A stretch of DNA of 18,822 nt, taken from assembly GCA_030407005.1 (NCBI GenBank), contig JAUDYN010000031.1, positions 1-18,822 on the forward strand, given 5' to 3'. The notes beneath the pieces were generated by a model. That model saw nothing but the letters and a program-made list of their open reading frames with translations. It was not told where the DNA came from and did no database searches. Source of the stretch: Desarmillaria ectypa (lineage: Eukaryota > Basidiomycota > Agaricomycetes > Agaricales > Physalacriaceae). A program made the position numbers and the translations under genes. Shown here one piece after another: positions 8,633 to 18,560 of this stretch. Positions within the stretch are counted from its first letter, which is position 1. Every line of letters begins with the position of its first letter.

Positions 8633-11029
8633 ATGATCTCTCACTGGCTCCCAAAGTGTCTAATCCCAATACTACTGTGCACCGCGACTATCGCAGGCCC
8701 TGTCCAAGGAGCAGATCTGAGGCTTCCCGAAGGCGCGTCTATTCATCGTGACGCCGTCAAGGAAATCTTCCAGGAGAGTTACGCGGCTTATAAGTATGAC
8801 GTCCAACATTGTATTCCATGTTCTTGAATCTAACGAAACATCGTCAGGAAATACGCATTTGGTCATGATGATCTATTGCCTGTAAGCAAGAGCTTTTCAG
8901 ATGGCCGCAATGGGTGGGGTGCATCGATTGTCGACGCAATGTCCACCATGGTAGGTTTTCACAATCAAAATCAGCCATGACGGAATTCATTCATGTCCTT
9001 GTGAAGAAAATCATGGGTCTAGATGTACGCTGAGACTTCGTGCTGTCGTTATCCTACTACATTTGGAGCTAATAATAACCCATAGGATTTGTTCTCCGAG
9101 GCTGTTGATTTTGCTAGTAACATCGATTTCAGCCGTTCACAGACTCCCGATACTGTTAGCATATTTGAAACGACGATACGATATGTCGGTGGTCTTCTCA
9201 GTGCATATGAACTTGGCGGTAAGAAGGATGCGATACTAGTTGCGAAGGCCAAAGAAGTCGCAGATAAAATGTCAGTAGGATGGCTTCTCAAGGTCAGCGC
9301 GACAAATCTTCGGCTACGCACAAACTGAACTGATTATTAGAACCAAACTATACCGTATGGCTTCATTGATTTTTCAGATGACTCGCCTGTCATATCTACT
9401 GTACGTACACCTTATAAGTCGGCGCCTATGCGGCTGACCCCCGAGTTATTCATAGTCCAATATTGCCGAAGCTGGGACGGTAAGGTTTGGAAGCACGCTA
9501 CCTTTTGAACTTGCTGACAGCCGTTGTAGTTGGTCCTGGAATGGGAGACGTTGACCAAATACACCGGAAATAATACATACACTCAATTGACTGAGGGTGC
9601 CGTCCGCCATATCGCAAATCTTGTAGGTTCCCACCATTAAAATTTAGCCGCTACTCATTATCGATTTCCAGCCAGCTCCTCTTCCAGGTACTTTGCCTCG
9701 TCATAAGTTTTCTGTTTTGTATATAAACTTGAGTTCGACCAGGTTTAGCCGCTCAAGGCATTGATCCTACGACTGGCAGATTCGTAGGGGGTTACATCGT
9801 AAGTTTCCCACCGCCTTGTGGTTGCAGTTCAAGCTACCATAATATATTAATAGACATGGGGCGGCGGATCCGACAGTTACTTTGAATACTTGATAAAGCA
9901 TGCTCGACTATCTAATACAGACGACCCACTTTTCGTTGAGACGTGGTTCACCGCTGTCTCTTCATCGATTCAATATCTCCTCAAGGTGTGTCACTCCACG
10001 TCTATCGCCAGTCTTCTCATTCAAGGTTGCGTAATGTAGACATCAACTGTCGGAAACCATGTTTATTTGGCTGATTTCGACTCTTCGCGGACTATTCGTC
10101 ATGTTGGCTCTCACCTGGAATGCTTTCATGGTGGCAATTGGCTGTTTGGTTTGTTTGTTCTACTTACGTCTGTGTCCGAACACTACAATTGAATTGGTCA
10201 ATGAATAGGTGGCAAACTATTGAACAACCAAACCATCGTTGATATCGCATTGCAGCTCGTCGACGCATGCTGGAACACATACGCCAGTACTGCGTAAGTC
10301 GATTTCCATACTACTTGCTAGTAACCTTCGTCTGACCTTTCCCAGGACTGGTATCGGCCCTGAAACATTTGCTTATATCTCAAGGGATGGCAATTTCACT
10401 GGCGGATCCACCGTCAGCGCAGATCAGTTATCTTTCTACCAACAACATGGATTCTACATCACAGGCTCGGATTACATTCTAAGACCAGAGGTCTTAGAAT
10501 CAAATTTCTATGCCTGGCGTGTCACTGGTGATACCAAGTACCTGGACCGCGCAGCGAGTGCTATCGAAAGCTTTAAGACTTTCCTTCCGGCTACAGTTGC
10601 GTTCACAGGCATAGATGATGTCAATAACAAAAATTCTACAAAGATAGATGACATGGAAAGCTTTTGGTTCGCAGAAGTGCTCAAATACTTGTAAGCGTCA
10701 TGCTTCTCTAGCGTTCTGAGAGTCTTATTCGACCTTCTGGTAGATATTTGACTTTCGACGACCCGAACCATATCAGTCTCGACGAATGTAGGCTCATTCT
10801 TTCTGTTCATTGAGTACTGCTACGAATCTCATGGCCTTGTGCAGACGTTTTCAATACAGAGGCACATCCATTTGAGGCACCTAAGGCCAAGGATGTATAT
10901 GGAAACGGTGAACTGAAGGTGGCTACAGAATCGGAACCATTCGTACTCCAGCAGGGTCCACCATTACCTCAGATTAGCCCGAATCCATATCTTCCGGTCC
11001 CACTAAAGAGTCTTATTAACCCAGAATAG
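8633..11029 (+). CDS. Mannosyl-oligosaccharide alpha-1,2-mannosidase (GH47)
   Basis: Class I alpha-mannosidase of glycoside hydrolase family 47, a calcium-dependent inverting enzyme that trims alpha-1,2-linked mannose from N-glycans in the ER/Golgi; secreted forms exist in fungi. Fifteen exons join in phase: 8633-8793, 8848-8950, 9007-9024, 9086-9292, 9341-9400, 9456-9479, 9530-9622, 9672-9687, 9743-9798, 9854-9985, 10040-10148, 10209-10293, 10346-10690, 10744-10787, 10845-11029, giving 545 residues. A hydrophobic N terminus (CLIPILLCTATIAGPVQG) looks like a cleavable signal peptide. Family motifs are VDAMSTM..IMGLDDLF, FETTIRYVGGLLSAYEL, GGGSDSYFEYLIKHARL, GIGPETFAY, RPEVLESNFYAWRVTGD, DDMESFWFAEVLKYLY and VFNTEAHPF, whose Thr is the calcium ligand in the family. 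The acidic residues in these motifs match the catalytic set. There are several N-x-S/T sites. The lack of a C-terminal retention signal and the signal peptide suggest a vesicular or secreted enzyme. Confidence 0.95.
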
Positions 11030-11263
11030 TTTGTAACTTGCATTACTAGTCTTGTAGATTATATCAATTCTTTTTGACGAAATGCTAGTAACGATGTTCG
11101 GACTCGTGGGCAAGAGTCGGCAAAAGCCGATCTTCATTCTGTGCCGTGCCACATCGTTCAGCGAACCCACTACTCAAAGACCTTCGTCAAAATAAACTGC
11201 AAGGGTCAGTAACAATGCTATCAAAGTGTCTGCTGGCTCAGTCTTCTCACAGTACAAGAAACC
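11030..11263. other. Intergenic spacer, GH47 to F-box gene
   Basis: Spacer of 234 bases between two plus-strand genes. The only structure noted is a small perfect hairpin at 11117-11130 (TCGGC-AAAA-GCCGA), about 90 bases past the GH47 stop. It could form in the 3' UTR, but no function is claimed. Confidence 0.3.
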
Positions 11264-12589
11264 ATGGTTATTCCCCAAGAGCTGATAGACGCGATCATTG
11301 ACTGCAATCACGACGACAATAAGGCATTACGAGCATGCACACTTGTCTCTCGCGCCTTTGTCGCGTCGAGTCAATTGCATCTTTTTTCTCGAATTAAACT
11401 TATCTTGTCGAATTCTCCGGCTCGCGATGCTACGCCTTGGAAGCTATCTGGTCATACCTTCGAGAGATTCCACATTATGATCTCCGTATCACCTCACATC
11501 GCTCATCTCGTCACTACATTGGAAGTATATTTCGACATCACCTACTGTCAACGCCCGATAGTTGACACGACGGGTTTTGTCGCTGTCTTAAAATCCCTCA
11601 CATCCTTGAAACGATATGTTCTATCAGCGGGTTTCGACTCCATAGATTTCGGAGGCTGCAAAGACGAGCCTCTTACTAAGACCATTTTCAATGACGCTCT
11701 TTCCGTCGGCATTGTAGAACTATGCCTTGATGGCGTAGAAGCTATTCCTGAAGCTGATATTTTTTCAACGTCAGAGAAATGGCCGTCGCTCAAAAGTCTT
11801 TCCATACTATGGTCAAGCTTTCAGCAACAAAACGTTGCGTGGGATCTTGCATCATTGGAGTCTCTGGAGGTCGGGGGCTTTAACTCTTTCATCTACTTTG
11901 AAGACTGGCTTTCAAAGAATAATTCCTGTTCGGAACTGCGATGGAAGAAATTTGTGGCCGTCATAACGAGTCTTGACGACCTTCTTGTTGTCAGGACAGC
12001 ATTGGCGATTCCGGCACCTTACCTTGAAGAAGTAGTCATTGATTACTCAATTCCAGGTCAAATCATTCTCTATTCTCAGAAACAGTGCTGACAACAAATA
12101 CTTCTTCAGCCGAGTCCATTGATCCCTCCCTTGACCTCAGCGTACTTGCAAACTTAAGGTCTGTTCGTCTCATTTGTGGCGAATTTGACAACGATGTGCC
12201 ATGCCCATTGATGGGTCCCTCCGTTCGGGATATAACCATAGAGATCTGCCCGGAAAGCCGTGCGGTGGTTGATTTGTTCAAGGGAGGGACATTAAGTCGT
12301 GTCGATGTCTTCATTGAAGCTCAGAACTTGCCCCTGCTATCTCTTGTCATGATTGCGATTCATCCTTCGTCGACCCATTGTTCTGCCGCTGGCTGTCATT
12401 GCATGAATCGAGACGAAGATTCCTCTGATTCAATTGACCATTTCACATTGAGACGAGACATGCCCTTGTTGTCTAGCAAAGGCATCCTGAATGTCGTGGG
12501 AAGATCGAGTGAGTGTTATTGTTTCCTTTTATTTCGTTTTCATTGAGGAAAGCACAGAGCGTACAACGTGGGGTGGGATATTGCCTTAG
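11264..12589 (+). CDS. F-box-like protein
   Basis: Small Agaricomycete F-box-like protein. The N terminus MVIPQELIDAIIDC followed by LRACTLVSRAFVASSQLHLF is a degenerate F-box of the class that starts directly at the N terminus, without the coiled coil seen in the left-end gene. The rest carries irregular leucine-rich strands (LVTTLEVYF, WPSLKSLSILWSSF, LASLESLEVGGF, LANLRSVRLICGEF), as in LRR-type F-box proteins, suggesting a ligase adaptor with an unknown target. Exon 1 is 11264-12056; a 53-nt intron (12057-12109) joins SIP to AESIDPSLDLSVLANL. Near the 3' end a good donor (GTGAGT at 12509) and an acceptor at 12557 give a 49-nt intron and a last exon ending at TAG 12587-12589, giving 407 residues. 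Reading through instead stops at 12546. I prefer the spliced version because the length matches local introns. The C terminus is uncertain. Confidence 0.7.
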
Positions 12590-12897
12590 GAAGCTGACCT
12601 CCTGATGAAACCTATACGCATTTTTCCCTTTTATGCCATCATTGGTTATCTCGCAGCTTCAGAAATTATTGGTTATCTTCCTACGAAGACGTAGGAGGAG
12701 GGGGATGATTGGCATATTGTAAACATCTCTTATTGGTCTCTCAACGTCAAGCTCGCGAATGCATAGTTAATTATGTACAGCTGCCCAAAAAATCCAAATC
12801 ACTGACAGTAACGATGATTACGTAAATATACTCAGACCCAAACACAGGAAATTCAAGGTTCCATTATTTCTCACGTCGCCGTTAATCGACGTCCACT
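12590..12897. promoter_or_regulatory. Promoter region of RRM gene with CCAAT cluster
   Basis: Upstream region of the gene starting at 12898. ATTGG (CCAAT on the other strand) occurs four times, at 12641, 12668, 12708 and 12732. The first two are part of an exact 11-bp direct repeat, ATTGGTTATCT (12641-12651, 12668-12678). A perfect hairpin CCTACG-aaga-CGTAGG lies at 12680-12695. A TTACGTAA palindrome at 12818-12825, 73 bases before the ATG, matches the Yap1-type bZIP consensus. Motif matches are seen directly; the binding roles are inference. Confidence 0.45.
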
Positions 12898-15800
12898 ATG
12901 CTCCGTGGTGCAGGTTCCCGTAGCTCGCCAATATTCATTTCGGATGATGAATGCGACAATAAAAGCCTTCAAAGCGCACCTGGCACTGATCTCCTAGTAC
13001 AAGATCAAGTCAACGCACACCAGGAGAAATTGCGGACTGCTGATAACTACATCAGCAATTCACAGCTGGAAGGTACGCCGTTTATCTACCCTATCATGCC
13101 ATTCGCCGTGCTGACTGTCTGTGCACAGGACGCGCTGCGAAAAAACACAAAGTCAAGGCGGTGCCCACACCAGTTGCTGGACCGAGCAAAGCCACAAATA
13201 TCAATGGCGCGCAGCAATCCGAGTCCAAAAAGCGAAAAAGAGAGCAACGAACAGCCAAAAGGCGGCAAGAGCATACGGAGAAGAAGGCCCGCTTTGATGG
13301 GTCGGCTCAGCTCATGGCACAGGCCATAGCTGCTTTCCCGTCCTCGTTTCCGCCCCTTTCCCCTACAGCCGACATGTCGCCCCAGTTTTTTGTGCCTCCG
13401 GACCCTTTTGGCTACCCACCCTTCTCTTATCAAGGCTTTCCAATGGGTCAATCTCTCAATGTTTCTACGTCTAATTGGGTCAATTCTATGGCAAGCATTG
13501 CAGAACCTTCTGGATCATTCGCTCCGACGTGGAATATATACTCAGACATCTCCCAGTGGCCTCAAATTTTACCACCGTCAGGAGTACACACTAGACCTGC
13601 GCAGGACCCTGCAGAGCCACCGTCGCCGCCATCACCTTCATCATCGTCACTTCCGCCCCCATTCTCTTCCGCATCTTCATCACTTCCAGAAACCCCGAGA
13701 CTACCCTTGAAGCCCGGTGGTCAAAAACCCAAGAAACCCTCCACCACGATGATTGGCATGCAGTCTGACCGCGATCCCGAGGGTAAACGGCGCACTTTTA
13801 GAGTCAAACCTACCACCCACATGGATGCTGATTCAACCGTCCGTTTCCCTTACAAGCCAGACCCGTTGCGCACACTCGTCATGGAGCAAATTCCGAAGAT
13901 ACATAGGAATGTCAATTACATCCGAACCTGGTGCAAAAACGTGTCTGACTGTTCACCGGTCTTCGTCGCTGTAGAGGCTAGTAATGCGAATGCTGTCGTT
14001 GAGTTTCCTTCATTCGAACTTGCGCGGAAGGCATGGGTGAGCCCCAGACTGGGCCCACCCAATCCATCTGGTGCGACTATCAAGGGGGCGGCTAGGGAAG
14101 ATCTCATTCGAGTATGGTGGTATCTTGTCTCAGAACCTGCGGTGGAATTTACGATGAAAGAATTAGAGGATGGTGAAATTGAAGACGTCGCCGCTATGAA
14201 GGAGGCTGCAAAGAAAGAGGCTGCTAAGGAAGCTCAGCTCCAAAGCCGTCGCGAGAGGAAGAGAGCGAAAAAGGCGGTGAAAGAGGCGGAAGAAAAGCTT
14301 GCGTTGGAAAAAGCTAGCCTTCCTCAGGCCCATCCTCCTGCTGAGCCTCCTGTCCAAAGTTCTGCAACATATACTCCTGCATCTGTCATATCACCGACAC
14401 CTTCCGCATTTGCCCCATTCCCTCCCACACTTTGTCACCCTCTACCATCAGCACCTTCATTGCCGCCGATACCTCAATGTCCTGTTACCGAGGTTTTTAA
14501 GCCAAAGATCCCTCTTCCTCCTCAATCCGAACTCGCTCCGAATTGGCGTCCGGCGCCTATCAATACCGCCAAGGTTTCCACCTTCCGCGATGATCCCGGA
14601 TCATCGCTGATTACGGTCAGCCCCGTCAGCACTATTGACATGGGACCGCCTTCGGCACACCTCTACATTCCACTATCTTCTCGGTCTGCAAGCCAATCAG
14701 AAGATATGGAGGTCGAAACACCATCTAGTTATCACAATCCATCTCCTCTGTTGAGTCACGAACGTAGCTCAGTTCCTCATGCATCTAATGAAGACCCCAC
14801 CACTATTCCTCCCGCTACAGTGACATCTTCGACCTCTATTCGCTCACGTACCCCACAAACGGCCCCATCGATCATTACTCATTTGCCGGAGTCCAGCCAC
14901 AATTTGCCCACACCTGTATCTAACCTTGGATCGCCTGCTGCGTCTACATCACCTACTCCTCCTCCCTCAGAGCCACGAGCCATGAAAATGCGCCAAAAGG
15001 ACCCTCTTTCGTCTTCCGATCACTGGCCGTCAAACAAAAGGAACTGGAAGAACGGATTGCAAGGGAACGAAATTCTATCGGTGCCGGGAAGATGGACGCC
15101 CAACCACCTACACAAGTAACCCCTTCTCCAGTTTTGTCGACAGAACAGGTTATCGACAATATGGCAATGGAGGAGAAGCTGCGCCAATTAGTTTTAGCAA
15201 GTCAAAGAAAGAAGTTGAAGCCGACACTCACGCCTCCCGTAGACGTTTCGACGCCTCCTGTTGCGCCTCGACCATTAGAGGATCCCGTATCTGTGGAACC
15301 AGCTGCAGCCCTTATACCACCGCCTACAACGCTGATATCTCCGGTACTCAAGAGCTCTGATGTAGCACCGCCTGTCTCAGACAGTGCCCTTGACGATCTT
15401 GCCGTTTCTTTCATTACTGAAACTATACAAACTCTCAAACGCCGCGCGAACGACTCGCAGTGACATCGCCATTTCCCATGGTTGGTCTCAAGCCGCCTAC
15501 GACCCAGGCCACTGCCGCCAAGCAAGAGCTTGCTGCAAAACAGCGTCGTTTGGAACAGCAAATAGCGGAAAGTAGGACTCTTATGGCGAAGCTAAGTTTA
15601 GCACGTACGAAACAAGAGAAGGATGACATCATGAGTTTGCTCAGGGAGACAAGCCGGTGCGTTTGCGTTTCCTTCGCCGGGTTGCTTCACTGGGCAAATC
15701 TGGCGCTGGCTGAGGTTTTATTTGTTTTGGTTGTTTTTGCAATTTTAGGGTGGCCGAGGATGACCGAAACAAGTCAACGAAACCGTTCAGCGTTCCCCCG

Positions 15801-15905
15801 AAATCGACAAAGAGTTCATGGCCTGAAGCTTCTTGGAATGGGATTCTCATTCTTAGCGATGACGAAGACGACGTCGATAGCTATGATAATGAAGGTTTGC
15901 TATGA
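12898..15905 (+). CDS. RRM-like, Pro/Ser-rich nuclear protein (frame-broken)
   Basis: Probable RNA-binding nuclear protein. Exon 1 is 12898-13072; a 56-nt intron joins SNSQLEG to RAAKKHKVKA. The long exon 13129-15656 and last exon 15749-15905 (after a 92-nt intron) complete it; the stop is TGA at 15903. Domains in order: an SIM-like SPIFISDDE near residues 10-18; a basic nuclear signal (KKRKREQRTAKRRQ) near 90; a Pro/Ser-rich region; an RRM-like fold near 303-387 (RTLVMEQIPK, FVAVEASNANAVVEF, FELARKAWVSP, IRVWWYLV); an acidic patch ELEDGEIED; a charged helix (KEAAKKEAAKEAQLQSRRER); a long Pro/Ser-rich tail; coiled coils (VKQKELEERIARER, AAKQRRLEQQIAESRTLMAK); and a second SIM-like ILILSDDEDD at the end. 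RRM plus K/Q-rich coil recalls RBM26/27 (fission yeast Rmn1), but I see no zinc finger. Two breaks, at 14985-14988 and 15437-15439, each need one extra A. Without them the protein stops at 15119. Confidence 0.72.
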
Positions 15906-16405
15906 TGCGTCTTTATTTTATTTCATTTTATTTTTACTTTTTTTTGTGTCTTTTTGATTTGTTTCCGTCTCTCTAAGCCTTATTTTTTTTGACGATCTTC
16001 AAGCACTGATTTGGATATGTTGGGCATGCATCCAAGGAAGTTCATGTATATTCTCGACATCAAACTGCATTTATTCTAAAAAAAACTTGTTAGGCACCAC
16101 TCCAAGTGCCTTGTGCAAGATTTTGAAAGGTGCGCATGCAATTACTCATTGGTTTTTTTAACCAGATGAACTGTTTGTCCAGAACAATACAGTCACTCTG
16201 ACCGTAGGGTTTCGGTTCCGATTACCCAGGTTTGTTGTCGGATGTATATCGTTGCTGTTGCTATTATCCGGATCGTAGAGACGGCTTTGGTTGTTTTGCA
16301 TGCTGGATGGCTGCAAATGAACCTTGACTGTCGATTGCTATGAAGGAATGTAATACAATGGTTTTTCTCTGCTGTGAAATGATGTGACTATGAAGTGACC
16401 CCGGT

Positions 16406-16425
16406 AGAACATTCCGGAGAATTCC
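16406..16425. promoter_or_regulatory. Heat-shock element
   Basis: AGAACATTCCGGAGAATTCC is four contiguous 5-bp units alternating nGAAn and nTTCn (AGAAC, ATTCC, GGAGA, ATTCC), with one mismatch, GAG for GAA in unit three. It fits an HSF1 binding site, 460 bases upstream of the UBC4 ATG. Stress induction of UBC4/UBC5 is established in budding yeast. Confidence 0.6.
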
Positions 16426-16719
16426 CCGGCCTCTACGTGGAACAAAAATTAAGAAGCAAAGGCGTGCTCTGGTCGCCTCTCGAATTCTCCGTTAAGGCAG
16501 CAAGCTGACCTACAATGCTGAGAATGACAGCCCAGGCCCTGGTCGATAGCGAAGGACACTAAAAGAGTCAACCGCGGTGAACTCGGATTCAATGACTCGA
16601 TCTGAATCGATGACATAAGCAGAATGTCGCGTGGTTAAACAGCTACTTACAAAGGTTGCCACTCGCCCTTATCCGCTCACCACCACCAGCTCACAGGAGT
16701 CTACTTTTCCTTTTAGCTC

Positions 16720-16856
16720 GTAAGTTCGTTTCCTTCCTTTCCCAACTGTATTTTGAGCTCATCGTGCCTCTCATCGTCGCCCATCGCATTGAAATCGCCC
16801 TTGCCGTTACTCATATTGTCGTCGTCGCGATCTTGTGCGATTTACTACGATCTCAG
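16720..16856 (+). other. Possible 5'-UTR intron of UBC4 gene
   Basis: Donor GTAAGT at 16720 and acceptor CTCAG ending 16856 frame 137 pyrimidine-rich bases just upstream of the ATG at 16885. This is a consensus match only and has not been tested. Confidence 0.3.
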
Positions 16857-16884
16857 TCTTTCGTCGCACTTGGTATCGTCTGCA

Positions 16885-17597
<713 letters not shown>

Positions 17598-17735
17598 TCG
17601 AGGGGCGATTTACACAACGGTTGTACTGTAAATTGGTCTCTTGTACATATATACATATCAATTTGGTTTCTGTTTTTCGTCGCACGTCGTTGTTATAGTA
17701 CCCCATTCATCATTTCTTGCGACAATCAACAATTC

Positions 17736-17940
17736 ATGCCCTTAACTAATTATCTCTACGCAACTACTCTTCTAAAATCTTCAGTGGCATATAAAGGTGA
17801 GTCACCAAAACCTGAATTGCGTACGCCATCTGTTGCTGTCTGAATCAGGTAAAGCGGCTCCCGTGGGACAAGCCGCCCAACGGGAGAGCAACCCTGTATC
17901 GGCTGTGTGTCAGACCCGGTCACTACCGCCCTACGCCTAA
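17736..17940 (+). CDS. Possible small spliced ORF, 50 residues
   Basis: Not a recognised family. An ATG at 17736 opens a 61-base exon (MPLTNYLYATTLLKSSVAYK) that ends at a consensus donor (AAAG|GTGAGT, 17797). A CAG acceptor at 17848 gives a 52-nt intron, exactly the local size, and the second exon runs in phase to TAA at 17938 (start GKAAPVGQAAQRESNPVSAV, end SLPPYA). Against it: it is short, another frame over the second exon is also open (RLPWDKPPNGRATLYRLCVR), and the donor overlaps TATA and Gcn4-like motifs. Either a microprotein gene or chance. Confidence 0.28.
17858..17886. repeat. GC-rich hairpin
   Basis: CTCCCGTGGG pairs with CCC-A-ACGGGAG around the loop ACAAGCCG, with a single bulged A. 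It sits inside the putative second exon of the small ORF. It could be an RNA structure or part of a decayed repeat; no terminator function is expected in a fungus. Confidence 0.4.
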
Positions 17941-18108
17941 CTCGACATCAAGAACTGTGATTCATACTAGATACATGGTATTTCCATCGCCTTCTTGGGA
18001 AACTTAGTGTACGTCTAGCCGACCTCTGTTGGCCCTATATCTGGCCAGGCTTGTCTTCCATATTCATCAAGAGCGCTCCTCTTCAGGAACCGCGTCGGCG
18101 GTGTACAA

Positions 18109-18560
18109 TCAATCATCAAACTTTTTCTTCTTTGCTTCATTAGCCTTGGTGGCAAGTTCATTGGCTTTATGAACTGCTTGGATTTCAAGTGCTTTATGTC
18201 GAACCACCCAGTCTTACGGCGGAAGTATAGTCGCGCCGCCTCGTCGGTGGTACCCCTTGAATCAACCCATAAATAGTGTCTCGACACCAAGCTGCTGGAC
18301 CCAGAATCAAATCGTCGGTATCTCTCTTGTGCTGTGCTCAACTGGGTTCTTGTGATTATGATTATGATCATGATACTTCTTTCACATCAATCTATAAGCC
18401 CTTCTCGGTGGATTCTTCCTCTTCAAATTTTAAGAGTTCGAAAGCCCCGGACGCCACTTTGATCAGGCGGGCGGCAAAGCGTAATGAAACAACAGTCAGC
18501 ATTGCTTTCAGCGACTCGTAAACAAACGAGCTATCACGAATGGGTTCTTGCTCGGGTTTT
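18109..18560 (-). pseudogene. Minus-strand coding remnant, unidentified
   Basis: Family not recognised. Several open stretches on the minus strand read like protein but do not form one continuous gene. One frame between about 18560 and 18385 gives PEQEPIRDSSFVYESLKAML and continues FAARLIKVASGAFELLKFEE to a stop. A second, from about 18335, gives RYRRFDSGSSSLVSRHYLWV. A 41-nt GT..AG interval (18213-18253) would join its end, VDSR, to DWVVRHKALEIQAVHKANEL, a charged coiled-coil tail ending KKKKFDD with a stop at 18109. No splice pair was found that links the first block to the second without crossing a stop. It is best read as a decayed gene or transposon tail, or as a gene with consensus indels like its neighbours. 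Confidence 0.3.

Larger units (their letters stand above)
15906..16884. promoter_or_regulatory. Spacer and UBC4 upstream region
   Basis: The 979 bases between the RRM gene stop and the UBC4 start hold no gene. A T-rich stretch at 15910-15960 fits a 3' UTR. An inverted repeat AGGCAC-cactccaa-GTGCCT lies at 16092-16111. A heat-shock element is at 16406-16425 (separate entry). Pyrimidine-rich sequence from about 16690 looks like a 5' leader. A possible 5'-UTR intron runs from GTAAGT at 16720 to CTCAG at 16856. ORFs at 16656-16904 and 16753-17016 are pyrimidine-driven shadows. Confidence 0.4.
17598..18108. other. Region downstream of UBC4 gene
   Basis: These 511 bases hold the UBC4 3' flank, a possible small spliced ORF (17736-17940) and a strong hairpin (17858-17886). 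ATATAAAG at 17789-17796, followed by TGAGTCA at 17798-17804, could be a TATA box plus Gcn4/AP-1 site instead of an exon end. Nothing else was recognised. Confidence 0.3.

Noticed and set aside
13086..13451. 121-codon minus-strand ORF
   Set aside because: Antisense shadow of the nuclear-signal and proline-rich exon of the RRM gene.
16200..16235. GGTTCCGATTACCC, resembling a tRNA T-arm
   Set aside because: No acceptor, D or anticodon stems could be built around it.
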